34,632 nucleotides of DNA. It comes from Planctomycetota bacterium. Lineage in GTDB: Bacteria; Planctomycetota; Planctomycetia; Isosphaerales; Isosphaeraceae. Under the pieces are notes generated by a model that saw only the letters and a program-made list of their open reading frames with translations, made no database searches and was not told where the DNA came from. Position numbers and translations under genes: made by a program. Positions 25,850 through 34,485 of this stretch are shown here, piece after piece. The DNA is taken from the NCBI GenBank assembly GCA_021777845.1, contig JAJYDB010000016.1, positions 1-34,632 on the forward strand, read 5' to 3'. Numbering within the stretch: the stretch's first letter is position 1; each line of letters begins with the position of its first letter.

Positions 25850-27186
25850 CGGAGCGGGACCTCCACCGATCGGAGCAGCTCGACGAGCAGCTCGTCGACG
25901 CCGCGGCCCTCAACCTCGGCCTCGGGCGTGAGCACGACGCGGTGCCGCAGCGCGGCGCGGACGACCTCTTGAACGTCGTCGGGCACGGCATAGTCCCGAC
26001 CTTCGAGCGCCGCCGCGGCGCGCGCTCCCCGGAGCACAGCCACCCCCGCGCGCGGCGATGCGCCGAGCGAAAGCGTCGGCCATTGACGTGTCTTCCGGAC
26101 GATCGCCGCGATGTAGCCGAGGACGCGCTCATCCACCCGTACCCGTGCCGCCAGCCGCTGCATTTCAAGCACCTCGTGCGGGCTCGTCACCGCCGCGAGC
26201 CGCTCGTCGAGGCCCGCGTCCGGGGGCGTTTCAAGCGTATGCAACCGCAGGATCGCGGTCTCTTCTCGAAGCGAAGGATAATCAATTACAAGCTTAAACA
26301 GGAATCGATCAAGTTGCGCTTCGGGGAGATGATAGGTGCCCTCGGATTCGATCGGGTTTTGCGTCGCGAGCACGATGAACGGGCGCTCGATGTGGTGGTT
26401 CACTCCGTCGACCGTCACGCGTGCTTCCTGCATGATTTCGAGGAGCGCGGCGTGAGTTTTCGCGGGGGCGCGGTTGATTTCGTCGGCGAGCAGAAGCTGA
26501 GTGAAGACGGGTCCGGGCCGGAAGCGGAAGTCGTGGATGCGTTCGTCGTAAATCGGCGAGCCGGTAACGTCGCTGGGCATGAGGTCAGGGGTGAATTGGA
26601 TCCGGTTGAAGGCGCAGCCGAGGAGCCGCGCGAGCGCTCGCACGAGCAACGTTTTGCCCAGCCCCGGGACGCTCTCAATGAGCACGTGACCGTCGGCGAG
26701 GAGTGCCGTCAGAACGCCGCGGATAAGCGCGTCTTGGCCGACGAACACCTTGTTGACCTCAACGACGATGCTCCGCGCCCAGAGAGCAACGGGCGAGGGG
26801 GGGTGGTCGTCGCTCGGCGGCGTCCAAGACTCGTCGACGTGTCGGGTTGCGGCTTCGGGATCGCTCGGTGTTCCGTCGGACTGCTCACCCTCGTTGGTTG
26901 GGTTTGCGCCGAAGCCGCCGAAGGTGCGCGGCGGGGCTGGTGCAAAACCGCCCTGCCCAGGCGCGGGATGTGCCTCGGCGCGGGTCTGCGGAGCGGGCGC
27001 CGCGAACGGAGCCCGATGCGACGCGGCGTTGGGCACAACGTCGAATCCGAGGTCGGCCGTCGGGGTCGCGGCGGCGGGAATATCGAGCGGCGCGCCGCAC
27101 GACTTACACGTCACGCGACGCCCGCCGAGCGCGTCGTCGACGCGATAAGATCGGCCGCACTGACCACAGGCAAACGAAATCGGCAT
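25846..27186 (-). CDS. MoxR-type AAA+ ATPase with N-terminal zinc ribbon
   Basis: This 446-residue protein has an extra N-terminal module. Residues 5-36 form a zinc ribbon (ACGQCGRSY and TCKSCGAPL; Cys7, 10, 27, 30). A proline/alanine-rich linker (about 37-125) follows. The MoxR AAA+ domain covers about 132-446: Walker A ESVPGLGKTL (171-180), Walker B LLLADEINRAP (231-241) and sensor 1 FIVLATQNPIESEGT. Classical MoxR proteins are about 310-330 aa and have no ribbon. MoxR ATPases are thought to be chaperones that activate or assemble VWA/DUF58 partners; the partner here is the next gene, overlapping by four bases. The ATG has AGGA seven bases upstream. The 65 bases before it carry a small inverted repeat (GTCTTGTTAAGAC, 27220-27232). 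Confidence 0.93.
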   Translation of the reverse strand: MPISFACGQCGRSYRVDDALGGRRVTCKSCGAPLDIPAAATPTADLGFDVVPNAASHRAPFAAPAPQTRAEAHPAPGQGGFAPAPPRTFGGFGANPTNEGEQSDGTPSDPEAATRHVDESWTPPSDDHPPSPVALWARSIVVEVNKVFVGQDALIRGVLTALLADGHVLIESVPGLGKTLLVRALARLLGCAFNRIQFTPDLMPSDVTGSPIYDERIHDFRFRPGPVFTQLLLADEINRAPAKTHAALLEIMQEARVTVDGVNHHIERPFIVLATQNPIESEGTYHLPEAQLDRFLFKLVIDYPSLREETAILRLHTLETPPDAGLDERLAAVTSPHEVLEMQRLAARVRVDERVLGYIAAIVRKTRQWPTLSLGASPRAGVAVLRGARAAAALEGRDYAVPDDVQEVVRAALRHRVVLTPEAEVEGRGVDELLVELLRSVEVPLR

Positions 27187-27251
27187 CTGATCGTCCTAAA
27201 ATGTGTTCTTATCATCAGTCTTGTTAAGACATGATGCAAAGGCAATTGTGC

Positions 27252-28517
27252 CTACGAGGAGATGTCGGAAGTTCCGGAGTGCCGACGGCGTCGATACGTT
27301 TCGAGAATCGCGCGCGCCTCGGCGAGTTGACCTGCACGTCGCATCAAGACGCCCAACGCTTCGGGGTGCGCCGCCGGTCGCTCGCTGCGCGACGGCGCGT
27401 CGCGGCGCGGCCTGCCGAGAATCGGCGCCGCCGCGAGCGCCGCCGCCAGCCCGAGCAGAGCTAAATGCGAGAAGACCCAGCCGAACGGGTCGACTTGGAG
27501 CAGGGCGAAGACCGACGGGTTTTCCTCGCCGCTCAGGCTGTTTCCCTCGACAAACGCCACCCGCCGGGGCTGGAGGCCGACCTGGTCCGCAAGCTCGATC
27601 GTGAGCGGCCGCCGCGCGCGGTTCAAGAGGCCGCCGTTCAGCACGAACGACCCGTTCGCGACCACCACCACGTTTGAACCGTTAAAGACTCGCCATGTGA
27701 TCACAAGCGGCTTATCATCGCCCGTCAGCAACTCGTCCTCCTCGCCTTCGGCGATCAGCGGCCATCGCATCGGGATCGCCGCGGCTTTCGGGTCGTCGAT
27801 CCATCGCGCCCACAGACCGTCAAGTGTTTTTGCGACTGGGTGTGGATCCGTTGGCGGCGAATTCGTTGCCGGGGTTGTTGGAACCGCCTTTGCGGCGGGC
27901 GTTCCCGCGGGTTTTCGCGGAGCCAACGGGGGCGATGCCGGTCGCGTTGGGGGCCCGCCGGTTTTCGCGCGGAACGGAATCGGCGGCGCGATCGGCCCGA
28001 CGGGAACACCTTCCACGCCGAACCAATCGCCTTTGTCGGCGGCCTCGCGGACGCGCGGGACCGTCCACGAACCGCTCCGCTTTTCCGCCGCGGTCAGCTT
28101 GTCTTGGACGCGTGCGCGCAGACCGTCGTCGGCGTCCGCGGGAATCTTAGCCTGCACCGCGCGCCAGTACGCGACCACTTGCTCTTCGTCGCGCGCGATA
28201 AAAACCAACGTTCGTCGCGCCCCGGCGCTCAACCATTGCTCATACCAATCCGCCTCTTCGAGCTCGATCCCGCCTGCGTAGGGGGCAACACGTACGATCG
28301 CGTCCGCCCACGTCGACAAGCCGTCGGTGAGCCGAAACGCCGAGCGCACTTGATGCCCGCGCCCCTTCAGCAACTCCGCGAACGCCTTCGTGCCGTTGAT
28401 GCTCGCGCTGCCCGACCGTCCGTAAGACACATCCAGCTCGCGCGCACACCCAACAGTCAAAACCAAACATGCGGGGGCAAGCCAAGAGGCAATGTTTGCA
28501 ATTATGCAAGAACGCAT
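27252..28517 (-). CDS. DUF4350-type lipoprotein/membrane protein
   Basis: This protein of about 421 residues starts with a signal segment, IIANIASWLAPACLVLTV, ending in a lipobox VGC, so it is a probable lipoprotein. Next comes an N-terminal domain with TKAFAELLKGRGHQVRSAF and RTLVFIARDEEQV, typical of DUF4350, which looks like a degenerate Rossmann or GATase-like fold. A proline/alanine-rich linker (about 195-245) separates it from a second part that ends in a transmembrane helix, FSHLALLGLAAALAAAP, and a basic cytoplasmic tail with RPAAHPEALGVLMRRAGQ. Start is uncertain: ATG 28517 was chosen, ATG 28535 gives six more residues. It lies between the DUF4129-type and MoxR genes, where DUF4350 proteins are normally found. 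Confidence 0.83.
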   Translation of the reverse strand: MRSCIIANIASWLAPACLVLTVGCARELDVSYGRSGSASINGTKAFAELLKGRGHQVRSAFRLTDGLSTWADAIVRVAPYAGGIELEEADWYEQWLSAGARRTLVFIARDEEQVVAYWRAVQAKIPADADDGLRARVQDKLTAAEKRSGSWTVPRVREAADKGDWFGVEGVPVGPIAPPIPFRAKTGGPPTRPASPPLAPRKPAGTPAAKAVPTTPATNSPPTDPHPVAKTLDGLWARWIDDPKAAAIPMRWPLIAEGEEDELLTGDDKPLVITWRVFNGSNVVVVANGSFVLNGGLLNRARRPLTIELADQVGLQPRRVAFVEGNSLSGEENPSVFALLQVDPFGWVFSHLALLGLAAALAAAPILGRPRRDAPSRSERPAAHPEALGVLMRRAGQLAEARAILETYRRRRHSGTSDISS

Positions 28518-28577
28518 AACATAATCTCGGACCATATATCATTGCAGTCTATTAAATGGAAAGCATCGATTGTATTG

Positions 28578-29510
28578 TCAGTTCCGTCGCATCGGACCGG
28601 TGATCCCGGTTGCTGCCTCGGTCGTTTTGGAGATGCGTTCCTCGAAGGCTTGGGCGCGGCTCCAGACGCTTTCAAACGCTTCATTTGTTGGCTCGATGCG
28701 GCCGTAATAGACGTCCTCGAAGAGTCGAAGGGTTGCCGACGAGCAGTCGCGCAAGGTCTGGTCGTCGACGCCGCGGACAAACCAGCGCGCCGTACGTCCG
28801 GGGGCGAGCCTGATTTGGCGGACTCGGTCCAGCGTGAGCAACTGATGCGCGAACAGGCAAACGACAGCGCCGGCGAGGTCGCCGCGGGCGCGACGCTCGA
28901 AGGCCTCGGCCCATGGGTCGTGAGAGGTCGGTCGGACGCCGAGCGGCAGATCCTCAACTCGTGCCGCCAGGCCAACGGTCCGCGACGAACCCGCGCGCGC
29001 CTCGCCGCCGACCAGGGTCGGCCGATAGCGCCGCCAAAGCTCGATCGCAATCACGATCAGCACCGCGAGCAACAGCAACACCAAGCCGGTCGCGACCACG
29101 CCTCCTGAAAGCAGCCAATGCAACGCTCGGAAAATCCACCCCCCCCAACCCCAGCCGCGCAAACCAGTGCCGGGCCACTTCCACGGCCAACGCAGGCTTG
29201 CCATCCATCGACCCGTCCCCGTCTTCCAAAACCACTCGCCCCACGTTTCGGGCGGATACATCGGCCGGACATCGTCCTTGGAGCTGTCGTACCAGGGAAA
29301 ATCCCCGCTCGCGAGCGCTCTCGACACCTCGTCGCTTCGCACGCTCGATGATGCCCCGACGTCGATCGATGGATCGACGCTCTTGTCATTCCACGACGCG
29401 AGTGCACGATCGTGTGCGGGATATCCAATCGCAACAACGCAGAGAACCGCCGCGAACAGCGAGGCGGCCCGAGGCCGTAACGAGTGTCGGCGCGTGCTCC
29501 GAAGCGTCAT
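28578..29510 (-). CDS. DUF4129-type membrane protein
   Basis: This 310-residue protein has a signal anchor near the N-terminus (AASLFAAVLCVVAIGYPA), an exterior region with many Trp (WGEWFWKTGTGRWMASLRW), one central helix (VVATGLVLLLLAVLIVIAI), and a cytoplasmic C-terminal domain. That end holds DPWAEAFERRARGDLAGAVV, LFAHQLLTLDRV and RTARWFVRGV, the pattern of DUF4129, a small helical domain typical of MoxR clusters. The frame is open to 30140, but the upstream part lies on the previous gene. ATG 29510 overlaps the previous stop by four bases (ATGA) and has GGGGAG upstream, so the start is secure. Confidence 0.86.
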   Translation of the reverse strand: MTLRSTRRHSLRPRAASLFAAVLCVVAIGYPAHDRALASWNDKSVDPSIDVGASSSVRSDEVSRALASGDFPWYDSSKDDVRPMYPPETWGEWFWKTGTGRWMASLRWPWKWPGTGLRGWGWGGWIFRALHWLLSGGVVATGLVLLLLAVLIVIAIELWRRYRPTLVGGEARAGSSRTVGLAARVEDLPLGVRPTSHDPWAEAFERRARGDLAGAVVCLFAHQLLTLDRVRQIRLAPGRTARWFVRGVDDQTLRDCSSATLRLFEDVYYGRIEPTNEAFESVWSRAQAFEERISKTTEAATGITGPMRRN

Positions 29511-30283
29511 CGGAGGCTCCCCTGTTGCGCGCGACCGACGGCGCGGAGCCGCAGTTCGACTTCCCACCCTTCGAGCCGAATCCGCTGGTCGATGTAGCCG
29601 AAAAACCGCGTGATCGCCATGAACGCGATGGCAAGCCAAACCGCGAAGTGAATCAACGGGTCGGCGAACGGCGTCTCGTCGACCGGCCGCCACGTCAACG
29701 TATTCGTCGTCAAAGCCCCGAGCAGGGTGCGCGTGCCGAGCCAAAAGCAAACGACGAACGCGAGACCAAAACCGATTCGAGCGAGCCATTGACCGAGGAA
29801 TTCGCCGCCGCGCTGAGCGCACAACGCCGTACTTCGCTTCATCGCCCGCCCAAACGAGCCCCCTTCGAGCAGGAGAACTTCGTTCAAAAACGCCTGCCGA
29901 GCCGAGAAAAACAGATACGTGATCCCAACGATCATCGACAACCCGCGTAAAAGCGTTTGATACACGAACAGCCCCGGCGTCGATCGCACGACTCTCCACG
30001 TCACCTGCCGCGCACTCAGCCGCTCGCCGAACATCATCCCCCCCAAAACGACCGTCAACGGAGCCGTCGCCCACGGCGATTCGAACAGCCAAAGCAACAG
30101 ATACCAACCGTCGGTCCAATCCGAAAAGCCCGCGAGCCACGCGTTCAAAGCCGCGAACGGCGCAATCCCGGCCGCCGCCGCCAGGCCAAGTGCTACCGGA
30201 CGCCGACGCACCGTCGCCAACGACAAGTCGAGCAGCTCGAGAAACGTCCGCTCGCGGATCACCACCAACGTCCCGCCGCGCAT
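29507..30283 (-). CDS. Integral membrane protein of MoxR/SpoIIM cluster
   Basis: This 258-residue protein has about five or six hydrophobic segments: ALGLAAAAGIAPFAALNAWL, WYLLLWLFESPWATAPLTVV, GLFVYQTLLRGLSMIVGITY, IGFGLAFVVCFWLGTRTLL, and FAVWLAIAFMAITRFFGYI. I do not recognise a named domain, but membrane proteins of this size commonly sit between SpoIIM-like and DUF4129 genes in this neighbourhood. The frame is open far upstream (30802), over the previous gene. I chose ATG 30283, after GAGGGAGA at about 12 bases; ATG 30334 is the alternative (275 aa). It overlaps the next gene by four bases, so the two are coupled. Confidence 0.75.
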   Translation of the reverse strand: MRGGTLVVIRERTFLELLDLSLATVRRRPVALGLAAAAGIAPFAALNAWLAGFSDWTDGWYLLLWLFESPWATAPLTVVLGGMMFGERLSARQVTWRVVRSTPGLFVYQTLLRGLSMIVGITYLFFSARQAFLNEVLLLEGGSFGRAMKRSTALCAQRGGEFLGQWLARIGFGLAFVVCFWLGTRTLLGALTTNTLTWRPVDETPFADPLIHFAVWLAIAFMAITRFFGYIDQRIRLEGWEVELRLRAVGRAQQGSLR

Positions 30284-30351
30284 GCTTGAATTCGTCTCCC
30301 TCAAGATGTGCTCGTCGCTTCGACCGAATTGCATAAGACGATCGTGATGCG

Positions 30352-31329
30352 CTAACTCAGAGACTCGGTCGCATCGGCCGGTCCTCGTCCGCACAAACCG
30401 ACGTATCCCGCGAGGGCCGCCGCGGAAAGTACCGCGATCGTCGCCTTGCTCGCATAGCTGACGTCGCTTCGCGCCGAGATAAACCCCTCGATAAACGCCG
30501 CCAAAATAAACAGCGTCACCGACGCCGCCACGATCGGCAACGCCCCCGTCGCCTCGCGACGCAGCGACGCAAGTCGACTCTGTCCGCGCGTCGCGATCAA
30601 CCCCCAGCCCAGACGCATCCCCGCCGCCCCCGCCAACACGATCGCGCTCAACTCGAAACTGCTGTGCGCCGTCACAAACGTGTAAAACCGCTCGGCGTGC
30701 GGCGTCGTCGCCATATGCCCGAACACCGTTCCAAGAATGATTCCATTCGACAACAACTCGTATAAACTGCCGATCCCGAGAAACACCCCGAACGCAAAGC
30801 ACTGCAAACCGATCGACGCGTTGTGCTGGATGTAGTACCCGGCCATCATCGTGTCGTCGCGGCCCCTATCTTCAAGCGACCCGGCATACATCTCTTCCAT
30901 TTGATCGACCTGGCGATCGCCGATCAGTTCGCGCGCCAGTCCCGGCCGACCCGCCGCGAGCAGTCCGCACAGGAGAAACGAGCCGAAAAACGTCGCCGCC
31001 GCGATCCGGACCGCGCCGTCGGTGCGCAGACGCCGCGGAATGGTCTCGAACACGAGCTTCGACCAGCGGTCGACGTCGAACCCGCGCGAACGGTAGACCG
31101 CGTTGTGCGCGCGACCGACAAGCCCGTGCAGATAAAGCTGCGTATCGCGCGGCAGGTCGTGCGCCTCGGCGAGCATCAGGTCGGCGCAGGCCGATCGGTA
31201 CAACTCGCCGAGCAACGCGACGTCGGCGACGCCCGGTCGCCTGCCGCGCATGCGCTCGATTCGGTCGAGCAGCATATCGAGCTCGCGCCACGACTTTTCG
31301 CGGTCTTTCAGTAGTTCGGCGACCCGCAT
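30352..31329 (-). CDS. SpoIIM-like (stage II sporulation protein M) membrane protein
   Basis: This 325-residue protein belongs to the SpoIIM/DUF95 family. The N-terminal ~105 residues are cytoplasmic and helical. Five membrane segments follow: AATFFGSFLLCGLLAAG, LQCFAFGVFLGIGSLYELLS, FELSAIVLAGAAGMRLGWGL, ALPIVAASVTLFILAAFIEG, and ATIAVLSAAALAGYVGLC. The family signature is in YTFVTAHSSFELSAIVLAGA. In spore formers SpoIIM helps engulfment, but similar proteins are common in non-sporulating bacteria beside MoxR, RDD and DUF58 genes, as here, so no sporulation is implied. The start ATG 31329 gives a normal length. It lies 54 bases after the RDD gene and about 70 bases before the next gene. Confidence 0.9.
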   Translation of the reverse strand: MRVAELLKDREKSWRELDMLLDRIERMRGRRPGVADVALLGELYRSACADLMLAEAHDLPRDTQLYLHGLVGRAHNAVYRSRGFDVDRWSKLVFETIPRRLRTDGAVRIAAATFFGSFLLCGLLAAGRPGLARELIGDRQVDQMEEMYAGSLEDRGRDDTMMAGYYIQHNASIGLQCFAFGVFLGIGSLYELLSNGIILGTVFGHMATTPHAERFYTFVTAHSSFELSAIVLAGAAGMRLGWGLIATRGQSRLASLRREATGALPIVAASVTLFILAAFIEGFISARSDVSYASKATIAVLSAAALAGYVGLCGRGPADATESLS

Positions 31330-31383
31330 GAATCACGCTCGCGGATTAAGAATCACGTGAAGTAATCGCTCGTTCCATGGTTT

Positions 31384-32202
31384 TCATTCACCGAGGAATA
31401 CACGATGATACACCGCGCACAGAACGGCGTCGGCGCTAGCGCGCGGCGGCAGGTTGAAACGGGCCCGCAACGGGCCGGCAAGGTGCTCGGCCATCTCCTC
31501 GCGACGCGCCGGCCCGAACTTCGACCGCGCGAGAACGTAATCCGAGAGCGCTCTCGAAAGGTCGGATCCCGCCGCGATCCTCATCGGCAGCCACGGCAGC
31601 AGGTCAAGCACGGGCTTATCGACGATCCGCGTCACTCCCGCGCGACTGCGATTCTCCTCGACCACGACGATCGTTCCAGCGGCGAGGTCTCCGAGCCTCT
31701 GAAACCGCGACGTCAGGAACATCGACGTCAAGCCCGGCAAATAGAAGAACGGCAGCAGTCCATCGGCCGCTCCGACGACGTTCCGGACCACCGCCTGGCT
31801 CGCGTTGATCGCCACGCCGTTGTCCGAGAGCACTCGCAAGCCCGCGGCGCGCTTGCCGAGCGTCCGACCGTTAAACATCGCCTCGCAGAACGCCTGATAG
31901 CCCCACGACATCACGAAATACGCAACCAGAATCGGACCCAGGCTCGAAAAGCCGCCGACCGCAAGAATCGCCATCGCGATCGACACGACGGCCATAACGG
32001 CCCATATGAATAATTGATCGAGAATGTAGGCGTAAGCGCGCCGAAACGGCCCCGCGAGCGGGTACTCGAAGATGATCCGCTCGGGCGTCGTGAGCCGAAC
32101 CGTCGTGTCGATCGCGCCGCGGCCGAAGGCTTCGGACGCTCTGGATTCGACGGGGGCGATGTCGGGCGTTTGAGGTGCGGCGGCGCGGGTTGCGGTGGCC
32201 AT
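31384..32202 (-). CDS. RDD family membrane protein
   Basis: This 272-residue protein has the RDD domain at about residues 48-185. The first helix has the Arg and Asp that name the family (FRRAYAYILDQLFIWAVMAV). The second helix is SLGPILVAYFVMSWGYQAF, followed by the typical GRTLGKRAAGLRVLSDNG, and then a re-entrant or third helix near GLLPFFYLPGLTSMFLT. The C-terminal ~75 residues form a cytoplasmic extension. It is the first gene of the seven-gene leftward cluster. RDD proteins are thought to be membrane transport or assembly factors, but no function is assigned here. The start is ATG 32202, with no clear ribosome-binding site. Confidence 0.92.
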   Translation of the reverse strand: MATATRAAAPQTPDIAPVESRASEAFGRGAIDTTVRLTTPERIIFEYPLAGPFRRAYAYILDQLFIWAVMAVVSIAMAILAVGGFSSLGPILVAYFVMSWGYQAFCEAMFNGRTLGKRAAGLRVLSDNGVAINASQAVVRNVVGAADGLLPFFYLPGLTSMFLTSRFQRLGDLAAGTIVVVEENRSRAGVTRIVDKPVLDLLPWLPMRIAAGSDLSRALSDYVLARSKFGPARREEMAEHLAGPLRARFNLPPRASADAVLCAVYHRVFLGE

Positions 32203-32410
32203 AGGGGGTTGCGACTCGATGCCCGTCCGACTCGATGCCCGCCGAACTCACGAAGTCCGACGCGCGTCATGCATGGCATGCTACCCCGCCGAGAGTCGAT
32301 TCGCAACCGTCACGACGCAACCTATGATCGCGCCGCCACGCGACCCGCCGCGGCTTCGCGATGACGCGATCAAAAAAACAATCACGCTGATTGCTCGACC
32401 CAAATTGAAA

Positions 32411-32443
32411 CAAGGCGCGTCGACTTGTCGCCGGCGCGCCTTG
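32411..32443 (-). terminator. Possible terminator after sigma factor gene
   Basis: CAAGGCGCG (32411-32419) and CGCGCCTTG (32435-32443) form a perfect 9-bp stem with a 15-base loop, 36 bases after the sigma factor stop. On the minus strand it is followed by TTTCAATTT, a weak U tract, so it is an imperfect intrinsic terminator. It separates the sigma gene from the RDD-to-DUF58 cluster. Confidence 0.5.
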
Positions 32444-32478
32444 CTTGAAATGCTTCCGAATCACGCGGCGATGCCTGC

Positions 32479-34287
32479 TTATTTCGGCGTCGCTTGGATT
32501 TCGCGGTGCCCCTCGACTTTGACGCTGGTCGGGACGGCCGCTTCCAGCACGCGGATTTGCTCGCGAATCGACCCCAGCAACGCTTCGAGCGACTTTAGCG
32601 TCTCGCCTCGCGTCGGGACCATCTGGACGTTCGCGCTCGCGTCCTTGATCAGTTCCCGCACGCCGGCCTCAGCCTGCCGTAGCTTCTCCACCGCCTTTTT
32701 TGCGGCCGCCTGCCGCTCGACGACTTGGGTCACAACTGTACTCAACCGGCCGGAAATCTCAGTCTCGCGCAGCTTCGTGCGTTCGAGCTTCAACCTCGCC
32801 TGGAGCACCAACTCGTCGACGGTTTCCGACGCCTTGACGGCTTGATCGAACGGCGTCTCAACCTGCGTCACGGCGAAGACAACACCCGTCTGCGCGGTCG
32901 CCTTTGATGTCGGTGTCGCTGGTTTGGGTGCCGCCGGCGGCTGCGCGCGCGGCTTGATTTCTGGATCAACTTTCTGTCGCACCTCCTCGAGAAGTTTGAT
33001 CTCGCTTTCAATTTGACCAAGCAATGACTGAACTTCCTGATTCTTCCGTTCGAGCTGTTCGTCGATGACTCCGTCCGTGCTCAAGAACTGCGCCAACTTA
33101 TTCCGCACCGCCTCCATTTTCTTTTTCGCGGCCAAATGGGTTCCAAGCGACTGCTGAATTGCCGCGGCTCGCCCGTCGCGTTCCTTGCCGAGCGCCTCAA
33201 GCATTGCCTCGATGTCCCTCTCGGTCTCGCTGACGTACCCGTCGAGATCCTGCGTGTTCTGCAAAATCTCGTCCAAGCCCGAATCGCGACGGCCTATCAT
33301 CATTCCCGCCATCCCGCCCGCTGCCGACGCGGGTCGCGGTACGGTCTTTTTCATGATCGCGCCCGCTTGCGGCCAGGGGACCGGCCCGCGAATCGGCTCG
33401 GCGCCGGTGTCGATCGCGTTTCCCGCCCGGAGCGTGATCAATCCAACCCCAGTCGCCCCGACCGCCGCGACCGTCGTCAACATCGCCGCGATTTTGAGCT
33501 TGCTCATAATCATTGTATGCACAACTCCTTGAGTAAGAACGGAAATTGATCCCGACATCGCGTAAGTCGCCGCATAGGCCGCCGAGCGGACCGTCGCGTC
33601 CGCGAGCGCCGCCGGCACGAGCCGCGTCGACGCCCCGAACGCCCGCGCCGCGGGCAAAAACGCCGACGCGTCAAATCCTCGACGCGCGAGCCGCGCCCGT
33701 AGTTGGTCGCGACCCCGCGCCAGTCGCCCGCGGACCGTCCCAACCGGCCAGTCGAGCCGCTCCGCGGCCAACTCGTGCGTCAAACCCTCGAGGTAGCACA
33801 GCACGAGCGGCGTCCGATATTTCAACGGCAGCCGCGCGAGCTCCTCGTGCAGCACCGCGTCGCGTTCACGATCGTCGATGTGTTCGCTCGGCTCCTCAAA
33901 CTTCGGACGCGATTCCGCCGCGCGCCGCTCGCGACCAAGCCGTCGCGACCTTTGCGTCCGCGACTTCGCCACAGCCCGCAGCGCGGCCCCGTGCAGCCAA
34001 CTCGCCAGCGATCCGCGGTTCTGGACGCTCCCCGCCTTCCGCGCCAGCACCAAGAACGTCGCCTGAAAGGCGTCGTGTGCGTCATGCAACTCCAGACGAC
34101 CGCGGCAGATGTTCAAAACCATCGGCCCGTGACGCTCGACCAACACCCGAAACGAAACCTCCGAGACATCCGCGTTCGCTTCGAGAAATCGCTCCAGAAG
34201 CTCTCCGTCGTCAAGCGCGCCAAGCGCCCCCGACTCGAACAAAACTCGTAAGCCGCGCGCGACCGACCCTGAACCCATCCGCGACAT
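32479..34287 (-). CDS. ECF sigma factor with transmembrane anchor and coiled-coil tail
   Basis: This 602-residue protein begins as a planctomycete-type ECF sigma factor. Region 2 is at about 40-110 ([35 protein letters not shown]). Region 4 is at about 150-203 ([16 protein letters not shown], then [20 protein letters not shown], the helix-turn-helix). A hydrophobic helix follows at about 264-286 ([20 protein letters not shown]). The remaining ~310 residues are mostly charged, heptad-like helix (for example [19 protein letters not shown]) with a proline/alanine linker near 455-485, so an extracytoplasmic coiled-coil sensor is likely. An anti-sigma gene is not seen. ATG 34287 has GGAGG five bases upstream; a TTG at 34299 lies inside the frame but overlaps that site. 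Confidence 0.92.
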   Translation of the reverse strand: MSRMGSGSVARGLRVLFESGALGALDDGELLERFLEANADVSEVSFRVLVERHGPMVLNICRGRLELHDAHDAFQATFLVLARKAGSVQNRGSLASWLHGAALRAVAKSRTQRSRRLGRERRAAESRPKFEEPSEHIDDRERDAVLHEELARLPLKYRTPLVLCYLEGLTHELAAERLDWPVGTVRGRLARGRDQLRARLARRGFDASAFLPAARAFGASTRLVPAALADATVRSAAYAATYAMSGSISVLTQGVVHTMIMSKLKIAAMLTTVAAVGATGVGLITLRAGNAIDTGAEPIRGPVPWPQAGAIMKKTVPRPASAAGGMAGMMIGRRDSGLDEILQNTQDLDGYVSETERDIEAMLEALGKERDGRAAAIQQSLGTHLAAKKKMEAVRNKLAQFLSTDGVIDEQLERKNQEVQSLLGQIESEIKLLEEVRQKVDPEIKPRAQPPAAPKPATPTSKATAQTGVVFAVTQVETPFDQAVKASETVDELVLQARLKLERTKLRETEISGRLSTVVTQVVERQAAAKKAVEKLRQAEAGVRELIKDASANVQMVPTRGETLKSLEALLGSIREQIRVLEAAVPTSVKVEGHREIQATPK

Positions 34288-34382
34288 CGCAGCCTCCAAC
34301 CTCGATCCCGGAGCTCCGCCGAAAACGCCGGCGTCGCTCGATTCTCTGCCTCATAGCCCCCGCCGCCAGTCTCTCCAATACA

Positions 34383-34408
34383 TTTCCTCTCACAGTTTTC
34401 CTCTCACA
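34383..34408. repeat. Direct repeat of 12 bp upstream of sigma factor gene
   Basis: TTTCCTCTCACA occurs at 34383-34394 and again at 34397-34408, separated by GT (period 14 bases). It lies about 100 bases upstream of the sigma factor start, where an operator for self-regulation could sit. No known binding protein is recognised. Confidence 0.6.
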
Positions 34409-34465
34409 ATTGTCGCATAATCACCCCGCGACGCCACCGAAAAACCGAGCCGGACGGGTGCCCCA

Positions 34466-34485
34466 GCCGGCAAAATCTTGCCGGC
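34466..34485. repeat. Perfect 8-bp inverted repeat
   Basis: GCCGGCAA (34466-34473) and TTGCCGGC (34478-34485) pair perfectly around AATC. No T tract follows on either strand within a few bases, so it is not a good terminator; it may be a scattered intergenic hairpin repeat. Confidence 0.6.

Noticed and set aside
25822-27234. Rightward 470-residue open frame
   Set aside because: It lies antisense to the MoxR gene, whose AAA+ motifs are complete; the frame is arginine-rich and has no recognisable domain, as expected for a GC-rich shadow.
27840-29108. Rightward 422-residue open frame
   Set aside because: It lies antisense across the DUF4350-type and DUF4129-type genes, both supported by domain patterns and gene order.
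29511-30140. Upstream extension of the DUF4129-type protein
   Set aside because: It lies over the membrane protein gene at 29507-30283; ATG 29510 has a ribosome-binding site and a four-base stop/start overlap.
30352-31329. SpoIIM as evidence of sporulation
   Set aside because: The family is widespread outside spore formers and here sits in a MoxR-type cluster; no other sporulation gene is present.
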